A stretch of 64,000 bases of DNA from Gloeothece verrucosa PCC 7822 (GCF_000147335.1 NC_014501.1:3408300-3472299), one strand, 5' to 3'. Positions 19,839 through 29,189 are shown, numbered from the stretch's first letter. Program-made: numbers and translations. The notes: a model not told the origin generated them from the sequence alone.

Positions 19839-20438
19839 TTATTGACTAGAAGATTGAGGAGATGGTTGATCAGTTTCTTTTTCTTGAGGTTGTTTCCATT
19901 CTGCCAAATCTCGTTCTACAGCATATTGAAACTCTTTAGGAATTAAGACAACTTCTACTTCTTTGGCATTTTCAGGCGGATCAATTTGACCATAAATATA
20001 CAAATTTTCTAAGTTCGGATTACCTAATACGAGTTTATGAGTTTCCTGATTGGCTAATTGAACGGTAATCGTCGCTAAAGGGGGGTTTAATCCATAATCT
20101 TTGAGTTGTTGCATGGGGACAGTGATGGTGCGATCTCGTGGTCTTTCGACTAATAAGTCTAACAAAAAAGAGACAGCCGCATCACTTGCATTAGTATCTT
20201 CGGGTTGCTTCATGCGCCAAACTTGAGTATTATCCTTAGTTCGTTCAAATTTTAGAGTTTTTCCGCCCTTTTCAACCGTTAAAGTTTGAACATCCTCTTC
20301 CTTAAAGGTATAAATTTGTTTTTGCTTTTCTTGAACTTCTTGCTGATGGGGTTTGCCAACAATTTCATAAAAGGATACCCCTGCACCTAAAAGAACGGCA
20401 ACAGTTAACAATCCCAAAGTGGTTTTTTGTAATTTCAT
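19839..20438 (-). CDS. DUF4340 family exported protein
   Basis: A 199-residue protein with an N-terminal signal anchor (TLGLLTVAVLLGAGVSFYEI) and a DUF4340 domain marked by FKEEDVQTLTVEKGG and a later LNPPLATITVQL segment. DUF4340 proteins regularly accompany Gld-type ABC exporters. It is the last gene of the minus-strand operon that starts with the ATPase at 24503; the gap to the GldG-like gene is 73 bp. It probably acts on the periplasmic side with that complex. Confidence 0.87.
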   Translation of the reverse strand: MKLQKTTLGLLTVAVLLGAGVSFYEIVGKPHQQEVQEKQKQIYTFKEEDVQTLTVEKGGKTLKFERTKDNTQVWRMKQPEDTNASDAAVSFLLDLLVERPRDRTITVPMQQLKDYGLNPPLATITVQLANQETHKLVLGNPNLENLYIYGQIDPPENAKEVEVVLIPKEFQYAVERDLAEWKQPQEKETDQPSPQSSSQ

Positions 20439-20511
20439 CGGTTTATAAGCGGCGCTTCACGGCTAACTAATCACTAATAATTAAGCGAAAATTTGGGTAT
20501 TTACCCTTTTT

Positions 20512-22752
20512 TTACCTTTTTTTCCACCAGGTAATTGCGGCTAGGAGAAAACCGAGCAAGGGAAACACGATAATCGATAGCCAAAAAATTGAACCCGCTT
20601 GCAATTTAGAAAGCACAATCCGGCGGTTTTGAGGTTCTCTAGGACGAATAGATAAAGGTTGTTCATTCCCATTAGCTAACCATTGAACAGAATTTAGAAA
20701 AATATCTCCATTTAATTGTTGATCAAATAACCCATTGGTAGCAAAAGAGGAGTTACCAATCACTACCATTTTGGCTTCTATAGGTTTGTCTGAAGGTACT
20801 CTATTAGTGTTTGTAGGAGAAGGAGAAACCGCCGCAGAAGGTGACGGAGAAACTACCGCAGAAGGTGACGGAGAAACTACCGCAGAAGGTGACGGAGAAA
20901 CTCCCGCAGAAGGTGACGGAGAAACTCCCGCAGAAGGCGACGGAGAAACTACCGCAGAAGGTGAGGGAGAAACAGAGGGAGAAGGAGAGGGTTTTTGCTC
21001 TTGTTTGTTGGTTTGAGGGGTTACAGAAGGAGAAGCGCTTTGAGAACTTGCTGAGGGTGAGACATAGATTTCTTGATCGGGATTGATGAAATTAGAGGGA
21101 GGAGACGAGGTAGGAGAGGGACTTTGAGGAGTTTGAACATCGGGTAAAGGGGTTTCCTTTGTCTGTTGTTGATTTTGTTTGGTTTGTTGTTTTTTCTGGG
21201 AACTTTCGGAAGGAGAGGGTTTAGCCGCTTGTGTTGGGGCCTCGGGTTGTGCGGCAATTTCATAAGGGAAAGAGATAACGCCTGCTAATTCTTTTTGTGG
21301 AGAGTTAGGCGAAGGAGTCACCTTTGTGGATTGTTTTTGTGGAGAATTCGGCGAAGGTGTAACGCCTGTGGTTGGCGATTTTTCTTGCTCAAGGGGGGTA
21401 GTAGAAGGCGAAGGAGTGGTTTGAGGGAAGGGTTGTTTTTCGCTCTCAGAGGGGGATGAAGAGTTAGCATCGGGTTTTGTAGGAGATGAGGAAGAGAAAG
21501 TCCGAGTGAGTGCCACCCCTAAGTCAAACGGCCCCGGAATATCTTTAGTTTTATCAAAAGCAATGTTATCAGCAGTGAGGTCGCTTTCGGCCCACATTTG
21601 GTTATTGGTGACTAATAGCGCCACAGCATTGACTCCTTTAGTTTGTAATGTGTCAATCGCTCGTGCTAAAGGATAAAAAGACATTTGGTTTTTAAAATCT
21701 TTGGTAATGGGATGATTCCCATAAGTGGTAATGATAGGCGTAGCAGGACCTAACCCCACTGACTCTCCTGCACCGGAACCATCAATAACGATACGCTCAT
21801 CAAGTGCGACTCCCCATTGTTTTAACAAAGGAGTTAACCCTGCATTAACTGTAGGATCGAGTAAAATAAACAGATTGCCGCCATTAGCCGTATAGTTTTC
21901 TAAGGCTTCTACTTCTTGTTTAAATAAATCCCGTTTAGGTCCTGCAATGACAATGACATCTGCATCTTTGGGAATTCCCGAACTTTGAGCTAGATTAAGG
22001 GGTTCGACTTGATAGCCTTTTTCTCTCAAACTGGTTACGGCCTGAGATATTCCTCCTTCAGCCGCATCTAAGGAGTGTTCGCCGTGTCCTTGAAGAAAAT
22101 AAACGGTTCTAATGCGATCACTTAAGATTTTTTCGATTCCATTGGTGAGTTTAATTTCTGAAAGAGGTTCTCTGGTGCCAAAGGTGATTAAAGTTTGTAT
22201 TTGCTGTTTTTTATCTTTATACTGAAGATAAACATCTCCTAAAGCTTTAGCGCCTATTTTTCTAACTAATCCTGGATTTTGATCCGGATTAACATATTCA
22301 TATTGAAAGTTAGGGCTATAACGACGATAATTTTCTAAAAGTTCTTTATCATTTGGGCTAGGGTCATTATCAAATAACCAAATTTTGACGGGTTCTTTTA
22401 GATTTTTAACAATTTCTTGGGATTGAGGAGAGAGAGTAAAAAGTTGATTTTCAGTTAAATCTATTTTGGTCGAGTAGCGAACCGCTAAAAAGTTAATAAT
22501 TCCTAAAATGGCGATAACGGATAAAGTAGAAATGATGGCATTTGTCCCTACTTGAGTGGAACGTTTTGCCCAAAATCCTTGGGCTGAAATTAAGAGCCAT
22601 ACTATCCAAATAATGAGAAGAATTCCTCCTCCAATCATTAAGCCGGTGGCTAAATTTAATAATGTGGTAATAGTTAATCTGACTGTGATACCGGCAGTGA
22701 TGAGAATTAATCCAGGTATAAATAAATATTTTAAGAGTTTTTTGGCTGTCAT
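20512..22752 (-). CDS. GldG-like ABC transporter auxiliary protein
   Basis: A 746-residue membrane protein. Two membrane helices open the protein (~10-60), a third lies at ~75-92, and one closes it (~720-742). The central extracytoplasmic domain resembles the GldG/ABC auxiliary family (segments VKIWLFDNDPSPNDKELLENY and FLQGHGEHSLD). Between roughly residues 410 and 645 lies a low-complexity Pro/Ser/Gln linker that includes six SPSPSAxV octapeptides and two VTPSPNSPQK copies. This linker is far longer than in relatives I know and is probably disordered. The gene is five bases downstream of the permease. Confidence 0.87.
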   Translation of the reverse strand: MTAKKLLKYLFIPGLILITAGITVRLTITTLLNLATGLMIGGGILLIIWIVWLLISAQGFWAKRSTQVGTNAIISTLSVIAILGIINFLAVRYSTKIDLTENQLFTLSPQSQEIVKNLKEPVKIWLFDNDPSPNDKELLENYRRYSPNFQYEYVNPDQNPGLVRKIGAKALGDVYLQYKDKKQQIQTLITFGTREPLSEIKLTNGIEKILSDRIRTVYFLQGHGEHSLDAAEGGISQAVTSLREKGYQVEPLNLAQSSGIPKDADVIVIAGPKRDLFKQEVEALENYTANGGNLFILLDPTVNAGLTPLLKQWGVALDERIVIDGSGAGESVGLGPATPIITTYGNHPITKDFKNQMSFYPLARAIDTLQTKGVNAVALLVTNNQMWAESDLTADNIAFDKTKDIPGPFDLGVALTRTFSSSSPTKPDANSSSPSESEKQPFPQTTPSPSTTPLEQEKSPTTGVTPSPNSPQKQSTKVTPSPNSPQKELAGVISFPYEIAAQPEAPTQAAKPSPSESSQKKQQTKQNQQQTKETPLPDVQTPQSPSPTSSPPSNFINPDQEIYVSPSASSQSASPSVTPQTNKQEQKPSPSPSVSPSPSAVVSPSPSAGVSPSPSAGVSPSPSAVVSPSPSAVVSPSPSAAVSPSPTNTNRVPSDKPIEAKMVVIGNSSFATNGLFDQQLNGDIFLNSVQWLANGNEQPLSIRPREPQNRRIVLSKLQAGSIFWLSIIVFPLLGFLLAAITWWKKR
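20822..20965. repeat. Six 24-bp tandem repeats inside the GldG-like gene
   Basis: Six near-identical 24-bp units (20822-20845 and each following 24 bp to 20965) encode the octapeptide SPSPSA(V/G/A)V on the minus strand. Units differ at one to three bases. The whole-codon period preserves the frame on gain or loss of units. Confidence 0.9.
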
Positions 22753-22757
22753 TTTGC

Positions 22758-23540
22758 TTAAGAACGCTGAAATCTTAACGCTTCTATAGATTGTGCTGTT
22801 AGAAAAATTCCGAGGATAATATAACTGACAAATAAAACTATACTACTGGTGTTAAATATTCCTCTCACTAAATCATTAAAATTATTAAACAAAGAAAAAT
22901 GAGACAAAACTTGTCCAAACACGCCGCCGGCTTTTTCGGCTACGGCATCAATAATCCAGAGAAAAACGGACAAAATAAAGGTTAAAATATAGGACAAAAT
23001 TACACTATCTGTTAAAGAAGAAATGAACATTCCTAATGATAGAATCGAAGCGGCTAGTAAAACTAAGGCTCCATGAGCGACTAAAATTCCTGGCAGTTGA
23101 ACCGGGGGGTTAGAAGCACTAAAAGCGATGGCTTCGTAAATAACTAGGGGAATTAATAAGACCGTAAAAAATGTACTGACTCCTAAAAGTTTTCCTACAG
23201 CGACTCCCCAGTTAGTCAGGGGAGAAGTGGCCAAAAGTTCTAAGGTTCCTCGCTTGCGTTCTTCGGCATACAGTCCCATAGAAAGAGCGGGTAATAGAAC
23301 TAATAACAGAGAAGCCACTACGCCTAAAAAAGCATTTAGAAAGGTATCAGCTACATCAACCGGTGCTGTCATTCCCTGTTGTTCTGCACTGGCAATACTC
23401 TGAATGATATTGTCAAGAATTAAACTGAGGAATACTCCGGAAATTAACCAAAAAAAAGCGGCTATTAGATAAGATAAGGGAGAAAAAAAATAACTTTGTA
23501 ATTCTTTGCGGTAAATAGCAATTATATTCGCAATAATCAT
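22758..23540 (-). CDS. ABC-2 type permease (GldF-like)
   Basis: A 260-residue permease with six hydrophobic helices, beginning with IIAIYRKELQSYFFSPLSYLI, the typical cytoplasmic entry of ABC-2 permeases. The motif AEERKRGTLELLATSPL between helices two and three is characteristic. It would form the channel of a Gld-like ABC exporter with the ATPase encoded 12 bp upstream and the auxiliary protein 5 bp downstream. Confidence 0.92.
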   Translation of the reverse strand: MIIANIIAIYRKELQSYFFSPLSYLIAAFFWLISGVFLSLILDNIIQSIASAEQQGMTAPVDVADTFLNAFLGVVASLLLVLLPALSMGLYAEERKRGTLELLATSPLTNWGVAVGKLLGVSTFFTVLLIPLVIYEAIAFSASNPPVQLPGILVAHGALVLLAASILSLGMFISSLTDSVILSYILTFILSVFLWIIDAVAEKAGGVFGQVLSHFSLFNNFNDLVRGIFNTSSIVLFVSYIILGIFLTAQSIEALRFQRS

Positions 23541-23552
23541 TGTTTTTACGGC

Positions 23553-24503
23553 TCACTCATTCGGGGCTTCTTCTGTAATCAATTCAATAAAGACATCTTC
23601 TAGTGTAGGACGGATGCGCCGCATTTCATATAATCCAAGTCCTTGAGTGACAATTAAATTAGCAAGGTCTTGTCCTAATTCTAAGTCTGATTCAGTGGTA
23701 ATGTGAATGAGATAGCGATTACTATTTAGGCTATGATCCGCCACTTCTACCTTCAAAATACCCGCAATTGTCGGTAATATTGGCTCAATTAAAGTTATAT
23801 CGCCTGCTACATCTAGTTCATAACCCCCATTACCCGTTAGTTGAGACATAAGATTATCTGGGGTATCAGTCACGATTACTTTACCTTTGTTAATAATGAT
23901 GACGCGATCACAGGTCATACTCACTTCAGGCAAAATATGAGTAGACAGGATAACGGTATGTTCTCCGGCTAAACTTTTAATTAAATCACGAACTTCTGTA
24001 ATTTGTTTAGGGTCTAGTCCTACTGTCGGTTCATCCAAGATAATCACCGGCGGATTGTGAACGATGGCGTGAGCGATCCCTACCCGTTGTTTATATCCTT
24101 TCGAGAGTTTGCGGATGATCACTTTGCGCTTTTCGGTTAATTGACAGCGTTTAATGGCCCAATCTACTCGAGTTTTGCGCTCACCAGCCGCAACGCCTTT
24201 AATGCGAGCGACAAAATCCAAAAATGCCTCTACTGTCATCTCGGGATACAGGGGGGGATTTTCCGGTAAATACCCTATACTCCGTCTCACTTGCATGGAC
24301 TGTTCATGGACATCATAACCGGCGATGCGTGCTGTTCCGGTGGTAGCGGGTATATATCCGGATAAAATTCGCATGGTGGTGGTTTTTCCTGCGCCGTTGG
24401 GGCCGAGAAATCCGACAATTTCACCGGCTTGAACCGAGAAATCTACATCTTGTATTGCTGCTGTTGAGCCGTAGATTTTGCTGAGGTGTTCAACTTCTAT
24501 CAT
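23553..24503 (-). CDS. ABC transporter ATP-binding protein (GldA-like)
   Basis: A 316-residue ATPase. Walker A is GPNGAGKTT, the signature motif is LSKGYKQRVGIAHAI, and Walker B with the catalytic Glu is VIILDEPTVGLDP. A C-terminal extension after ~220 is typical of multi-drug/Gld-type ABC-2 ATPases. It leads the operon ATPase, permease, GldG-like, DUF4340. The exported substrate is unknown; in Bacteroidetes Gld homologues are linked to gliding, but here only the family resemblance is seen. Confidence 0.94.
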   Translation of the reverse strand: MIEVEHLSKIYGSTAAIQDVDFSVQAGEIVGFLGPNGAGKTTTMRILSGYIPATTGTARIAGYDVHEQSMQVRRSIGYLPENPPLYPEMTVEAFLDFVARIKGVAAGERKTRVDWAIKRCQLTEKRKVIIRKLSKGYKQRVGIAHAIVHNPPVIILDEPTVGLDPKQITEVRDLIKSLAGEHTVILSTHILPEVSMTCDRVIIINKGKVIVTDTPDNLMSQLTGNGGYELDVAGDITLIEPILPTIAGILKVEVADHSLNSNRYLIHITTESDLELGQDLANLIVTQGLGLYEMRRIRPTLEDVFIELITEEAPNE

Positions 24504-24652
24504 CTTGGTTACTCGAGAAAGCTTACTCGCTTACTGTTTATTTATTATTACCTAAGTCGATCTCAATAGGCTAAGGTGAAGCAGATAGCTAAGTAAGACT
24601 TAAGTCCCTCTACCACCAGCAAGGTTTCAAGCCTCCTTATCTAAGTTTTTTC

Positions 24653-26914
24653 TTAAATAGATATGCCGGAATTTTTCAATAACTCTATAAACTGTAATTC
24701 TGAAAGGGTAGCCGCGCGATTTTTTTGAGCTTTTTTCGCTTTTGTACCAGGGGCTTTACCCACTAAAATATAGTCAGTTTTAGAACTCGGTGAACTGGTT
24801 AGCTGTCCTCCTGCTTCTTGAATAATAGATTTCACTTGATCTCGGTTTAATTTGGATAAGGTTCCCACAATCACAAATTTTTTCCCTTTTAATAGATTTT
24901 GGGGCGGAGTGGCTTTTTTATCTTCTATTTCTTGGGTATCTTCAGCGACAGGTTGAGCTAATTTTTCTGGCTCTGATTTGTTTTCCTCTTCGGTTTTTGA
25001 ATCTGTAACGGTTTCTGCTTCAGTTGCTTCGATTGGTGATGGTAACTCTTCTTTTTCTTGAGTTAATTCTTGAGCTTGTGTTTCTGGTGAAGGAGTTTGT
25101 ATTTTAGCCGCTTCTAGTTGTTGATTTAAATGTTCTTTTTCGTTGCTCAGTTGTTGGATTGATTGTTGAACTTCGGCCAGTTGGGATTGTAAATCTTTTT
25201 TTTCGCTGGTTAATTGTTGAGCTTGTGTTTCTTGTGCTGAAACTTGGGCTAAAGCTTGTTCTAGTTGTTGATTTAAATGGGCTTTTTCGTTGCTCAGTTG
25301 TTGGAGTGATTGTTGAACTTCAGCCAGTTGGGATTGTAAATCTTGTTTTTCGCTGGTTAATTGTTGAGCTTGTGTTTCTTGTGCCGAAACTTGGGCTAAA
25401 GCTTGTTCTAGTTGTTGGTTTAAATGTTCTTTTTCGCCGGTTAGTTGTTGGAGTGATTGTTGTATTTCGCCCAGTTGCGATTGTAAATCTTTTTTTTCGC
25501 TGGTTAATTGTTGAGCTTGTGTTTCTTGTGCTGAAACTTGGGCTAAAGCTTGTTCTAGTTGTTGATTTAAATGTTCTTTTTCGTTGCTCAGTTGTTGGAG
25601 TGATTGTTGAACTTCAGCCAGTTGCGATTGTAAATCTTGTTTTTCGCTGGTTAATTGTTGAGCTTGTGTTTCTTGTGCTGAAACTTGGGCTAAAGCTTGT
25701 TCTAGTTGTTGGTTTAAATGTTCTTTTTCGCCGGTTAGTTGTTGGAGTGATTGTTGTATTTCGCCCAGTTGCGATTGTAAATCTTGTTTTTCGCTGGTTA
25801 ATTCTTGAGCTTGTGTTTCTTGTGCTGAAACTTGGGCTAAAGCTTGTTCTAGTTGTTGGTTTAAATGTTCTTTTTCGTTGCTCAGTTGTTGGATTGATTG
25901 TTGAACTTCGGCCAGTTGCGATTGTAAATCTTGTTTTTCGCTGGTTAATTGTTGAGCTTGTGTTTCTTGTGCTGAAACTTGGGCTAAAGCTTGTTCTAGT
26001 TGTTGATTTAAATGTTCTTTTTCGTTGCTCAGTTGTTGGAGTGATTGTTGAACTTCGGCCAGTTGCGATTGTAAATCTTGTTTTTCGCTGGTTAATTCTT
26101 GAGCTTGTGTTTCTTGTGTTGAAACTTGGGCTAAAGCTTGTTCTAGTTGTTGGTTTAAATGTTCTTTTTCGCCGGTTAGTTGTTGGAGTGATTGTTGTAT
26201 TTCGCCGAGTTGTGATTGTAAATCTTGTTTTTGGAGGGTTAATTGTTGAGCTTGTGTTTCTTGTGTTGAAACTTGGGCTAAAGCTTGTTCTAGTTGTTGG
26301 TTTAAATGTTCTTTTTCGCCGGTTAGTTGTTGGAGTGATTGTTGTATTTCGCCGAGTTGTGATTGTAAATCTTGTTTTTGGAGGGTTAATTGTTGAGTTT
26401 GGCTTTGTTCTGAATAAAGTTGTGCTTGAGCGTTTTGGAGTTGTTGAAGCGAGTCTTGTTTTTCTGCGGTGAGTTTTTGCAGTTGGGTTTTAACCTGAGA
26501 TATTTCTTGCTCTGACTGGTTGAGTCGTTGGTGTAAATCTTGTTTTTCGCGGTCAAACTGTTGCAATTGAGTTGTCAGTAATGAAACTTGGCTTTTTTCC
26601 TCTTGTAAATTTTGTGCAAGAGCATTTTTTGCCTGTTCTTGGGAGGTAGCCGCTTGCTGTGCTTCCTTTAGATTCGCTACTAACTGCTCAATTTTAGCTT
26701 CTAGTTGCGTTTTTTCTTCAGTTAGAGATTGATTAGTTTCATCAGCCTCAGTTAGCCGCTTTTGTAACGAATCCTTATCTTCTGCTAATTTTTGCTGTAA
26801 AGTCAGCATTTCTTGTTTTAGTTTACTTTTACTGCTATTAAGTTGTAAATAGCTAAATGTTCCTACCACAATCACGCTAAAACCGATTATTTCATAAATG
26901 AGTTCTGATGTCAT
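24653..26914 (-). CDS. Membrane-anchored coiled-coil protein with C-terminal BRCT domain
   Basis: A 753-residue protein with an N-terminal membrane helix (~4-24), an unbroken Gln/Glu/Leu-rich coiled coil to ~616, an acidic spacer, and a BRCT domain (~674-750; FVIVGTLSKLNRDQ and SSKTDYILVG). The BRCT closely resembles that of LigA encoded at 51783-53831. Residues 176-616 are nine tandem copies of exactly 49 residues, which is seven heptads, so any number of units keeps the coiled-coil phase. Bacterial BRCT domains bind DNA ends or proteins in replication and repair. A membrane-tethered rod ending in BRCT suggests a spacer linking membrane to DNA or a repair protein, but this is inference. Confidence 0.88.
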   Translation of the reverse strand: MTSELIYEIIGFSVIVVGTFSYLQLNSSKSKLKQEMLTLQQKLAEDKDSLQKRLTEADETNQSLTEEKTQLEAKIEQLVANLKEAQQAATSQEQAKNALAQNLQEEKSQVSLLTTQLQQFDREKQDLHQRLNQSEQEISQVKTQLQKLTAEKQDSLQQLQNAQAQLYSEQSQTQQLTLQKQDLQSQLGEIQQSLQQLTGEKEHLNQQLEQALAQVSTQETQAQQLTLQKQDLQSQLGEIQQSLQQLTGEKEHLNQQLEQALAQVSTQETQAQELTSEKQDLQSQLAEVQQSLQQLSNEKEHLNQQLEQALAQVSAQETQAQQLTSEKQDLQSQLAEVQQSIQQLSNEKEHLNQQLEQALAQVSAQETQAQELTSEKQDLQSQLGEIQQSLQQLTGEKEHLNQQLEQALAQVSAQETQAQQLTSEKQDLQSQLAEVQQSLQQLSNEKEHLNQQLEQALAQVSAQETQAQQLTSEKKDLQSQLGEIQQSLQQLTGEKEHLNQQLEQALAQVSAQETQAQQLTSEKQDLQSQLAEVQQSLQQLSNEKAHLNQQLEQALAQVSAQETQAQQLTSEKKDLQSQLAEVQQSIQQLSNEKEHLNQQLEAAKIQTPSPETQAQELTQEKEELPSPIEATEAETVTDSKTEEENKSEPEKLAQPVAEDTQEIEDKKATPPQNLLKGKKFVIVGTLSKLNRDQVKSIIQEAGGQLTSSPSSKTDYILVGKAPGTKAKKAQKNRAATLSELQFIELLKNSGISI
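25067..26389. repeat. Nine 147-bp tandem repeats
   Basis: The segment is 9 x 147 bp with no spacer bases and encodes residues 176-616 of the coiled-coil BRCT protein. Two unit types alternate, A (LGEIQQSLQQLTGEKEH) and B (LAEVQQSLQQLSNEKEH, or with I for L). In protein order they read A A B B A B A B B, and the last unit is degenerate at its end. The high DNA identity indicates recent unequal exchange or conversion. Confidence 0.93.
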
Positions 26915-27220
26915 ATCACTTCTCCTTACAGGCCCTTTTCTGGTCTATTTATTTGTAGAGATTTATTTAAAGTAGCATTGTCTGAGGACAACTGACTTAT
27001 TTTTTTAGTTATATCAGACTAAAACCCCTAAAAAGAGCCGATAGTATCAAATCTTAATAGTTAAACAAAAGTCTTTCTCAATTATAATTTAATGCCTTCT
27101 CTGCTTTTTTAGGACACTGAAGATATTTTCACTTCATTTAACTCAGGTTTTTATTGATTTTTATTATCAAAAAATTTATAAGATTACTAATAAAAATTAT
27201 TATATTGTTCATAAATTACT
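26915..27220. other. A+T-rich gene-free interval
   Basis: About 306 bp between two minus-strand genes. It is strongly A+T rich, especially 27140-27220, and would contain the promoter of the coiled-coil gene. I see no RNA gene, repeat or clear terminator. Confidence 0.45.
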
Positions 27221-27688
27221 TTAATTATATTGATAATTAGCTAACTTTTCACATTCTTGTTTAGTCACAAGATGACGATAGTGAAACATATCTTGTAAAC
27301 GAGAATTGACCCACCAGCCTAACAGCAACTCAGCCAATAATCCCCCGGGAAGTTCATAAGTAATATAATCGGTCAGTCGCGTTTGACCATTTTGAGAAGA
27401 AAATTGATGGCGATGTATCCACGATTCCATCGGGCCTTGAATTTGCTGATCAGTAAAAAGCTGATAGGGTTCGCAGGCAATATGACGCGCGATCCAAGTC
27501 ACGGGAATAAGACCGAGAAAAATCCTAAATTCAGTAATTGCGCCTACTTTTAATCCTCCTTCTCTTCGAACAATTTGCACCGGTTGCCAAGGAGGCGTTA
27601 GCAATTTTAAAATATCTTTTCTTTCGTGAAAATTCCAAACGATGTCCACTGGTGCATTAATTAAACTGGAATATTCAAATTTCAACAT
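27221..27688 (-). CDS. SRPBCC (START-like) family protein
   Basis: A 155-residue soluble protein with the polyketide cyclase/START-like opening FEYSSLINAPVDIVWNFHER and a later ITYELPGG segment. This fold forms a hydrophobic cavity that binds lipids or other small hydrophobic molecules. The ligand cannot be read from sequence. It is the last gene of a three-gene minus-strand run (TM2, HhH, SRPBCC) with a 24-bp gap. Confidence 0.85.
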   Translation of the reverse strand: MLKFEYSSLINAPVDIVWNFHERKDILKLLTPPWQPVQIVRREGGLKVGAITEFRIFLGLIPVTWIARHIACEPYQLFTDQQIQGPMESWIHRHQFSSQNGQTRLTDYITYELPGGLLAELLLGWWVNSRLQDMFHYRHLVTKQECEKLANYQYN

Positions 27689-27712
27689 AAATTTATTTTA
27701 ACTTTATTTTAC

Positions 27713-28273
27713 TTAAAATATTAAATAGTGCATGACTTGAGCAATAAATTCACCGCTTAGGTTAAGGCGCTGCTGAAAGTCAACTAAATTTTGATAATTG
27801 CCATTTTGTTGACGCTCACTCAGGATTTTTGCGGCTAATGTAGGAACTAAAAAAGGAATTTGTTCAAGTTGTTTTAAAGTAGCTGTATTGGGATTAACCC
27901 GTTGAGGAGCCAAAAGACTCTCAGGGTCATAGTAACAAAAATCGAGAATCGGTTCTAGGGGTTTGAGTCGTCGGGTAGGAACGCTAATGGCTGCGGCTAC
28001 ATCTTCAATAGAGAGGAACGCAACCCCCTGGGCGACAAGTTGTACTAAAATCCGAGCTTGATTGATGGAAATTCCGGGTAATTTTAGCCAATCATCGACA
28101 CTAGCTTGATTAACATCTATTTTAAGTCCTAATTGGGCAGCAATGGCAATTTCTTCTAGCGACTGAAAACGATAGTATGGATCATTTTTGATTTTTTGGC
28201 GAATTGCCTGATGATGTGGGTTGAGTTTTTGGGTAAACTCTCTAGCATTAGATAACCATTGGAAGCGGATCAT
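27713..28273 (-). CDS. ComEA-like helix-hairpin-helix protein
   Basis: A 186-residue protein with two helix-hairpin-helix units: DVNQASVDDWLKLPGISINQA at ~52-72 and VNPNTATLKQLEQIPFLVP further on. These are the non-specific DNA-backbone binding repeats of ComEA-type proteins. No signal peptide or membrane helix is seen, so it is probably cytoplasmic and not a classical competence receptor. Its ATG overlaps the upstream stop codon by four bases (ATGA), giving translational coupling with the TM2 gene. Confidence 0.85.
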   Translation of the reverse strand: MIRFQWLSNAREFTQKLNPHHQAIRQKIKNDPYYRFQSLEEIAIAAQLGLKIDVNQASVDDWLKLPGISINQARILVQLVAQGVAFLSIEDVAAAISVPTRRLKPLEPILDFCYYDPESLLAPQRVNPNTATLKQLEQIPFLVPTLAAKILSERQQNGNYQNLVDFQQRLNLSGEFIAQVMHYLIF

Positions 28274-28668
28274 TCTAATAATTGGCGGCGTTTTTGTTCA
28301 AATTCATATTCTGATAGTAATCCATCGGCTCGTAATTGATCTAACTCCCGCAAAGCCGAGGCGATCGCACTAACGCGAGAGGGATCGATTGTGGCAGAAT
28401 TAACCGAGGTAAAAGCCGAATTCTCCTGAAAACGGCTCTCAAATTGCTGAGAATCTTGCACCAAATACCAAACCGCATCAATAGCAGAGGCAATTCTCGG
28501 GATAGGAGTATTCCACAATAACAGGTAAATAATTCCCCACAAGGGTTGTCCTAAATAAAACTTATGGATACCAGCAATCGGAATAGGCAAAGCGAGTATA
28601 CTTCCTAATAAAGCTAGGAAAACGGCTATTTTACGGTTTTTAGGTAACTTAAATAAATCCCAAAACAT
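28270..28668 (-). CDS. TM2-domain protein with C-terminal SHOCT-like motif
   Basis: A 132-residue protein. A TM2 domain (~10-75; IAGIHKFYLGQPLWGIIYLLLW) gives two membrane helices, followed by a soluble stretch and a C-terminal short helix-turn-helix LRADGLLSEYEFEQKRRQLL that matches the SHOCT pattern. TM2 and SHOCT proteins are widespread but poorly characterised. It leads the operon with the HhH and SRPBCC genes. Confidence 0.87.
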   Translation of the reverse strand: MFWDLFKLPKNRKIAVFLALLGSILALPIPIAGIHKFYLGQPLWGIIYLLLWNTPIPRIASAIDAVWYLVQDSQQFESRFQENSAFTSVNSATIDPSRVSAIASALRELDQLRADGLLSEYEFEQKRRQLLE

Positions 28669-28846
28669 TATGCTTCGATGTCAAGCGGCTCTTAATTAGA
28701 GTATTTTTATATTCTCACTTTAACCTTTTTGACCAAGGAGCGATCCTGGGAGTTCCTTGTTACGGAAATCCGTATTTCCCTTAAACTTTAGGCTCCTTTA
28801 CAATAGGGGATAAGCCTTTATCGCATGAGTGTTAAGCAGGAGAGAT

Positions 28847-29161
28847 ATGGGTTTCTTTGATTCTGAAGTAGTACAGCAAGAAGCTAAACAGCTATTTGAA
28901 GATTATCAATCCCTGATGCAGTTGGGGAGTGAGTACGGGAAATTTGACCGTGAGGGAAAAAAGATCTTCATCGATAAGATGGAGGAACTCATGGACCGTT
29001 ATAAAATCTTTATGAAACGTTTTGAGCTATCTGAGGACTTTATGGCGCAAATGACTATACAGCAATTGAAAACTCAGTTAGGTCAATTTGGCATGACTCC
29101 TCAGCAAATGTTTGATCAGATGCGGATGACCCTAGACCGGATGAAATTAGAAATTCAATAA
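28847..29161 (+). CDS. DUF1825 family protein
   Basis: A 104-residue acidic, all-helical protein opening MGFFDSEVVQQEA, which is the hallmark of the cyanobacteria-specific DUF1825 family. An in-frame TTG lies 18 bases upstream, but AGGAG at 28838-28842 places the true start at the ATG at 28847, and the family begins there. The function is not established. The next gene starts 28 bp downstream. Confidence 0.9.
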   Translation: MGFFDSEVVQQEAKQLFEDYQSLMQLGSEYGKFDREGKKIFIDKMEELMDRYKIFMKRFELSEDFMAQMTIQQLKTQLGQFGMTPQQMFDQMRMTLDRMKLEIQ

Positions 29162-29189
29162 CTATTTTTTAATAAAAAATTATGCTCCA

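Noticed and set aside
20735-21086. Plus-strand frames rich in Glu/Gly over the Pro/Ser linker
   Set aside because: Antisense of the 24-bp repeats; no independent support.
25159-26472. 437-codon plus-strand open frame with VLKLGLKLVLVV repeats
   Set aside because: It is the antisense of the 147-bp repeats; the regular period keeps the opposite strand open by chance and no ribosome site or protein family fits.
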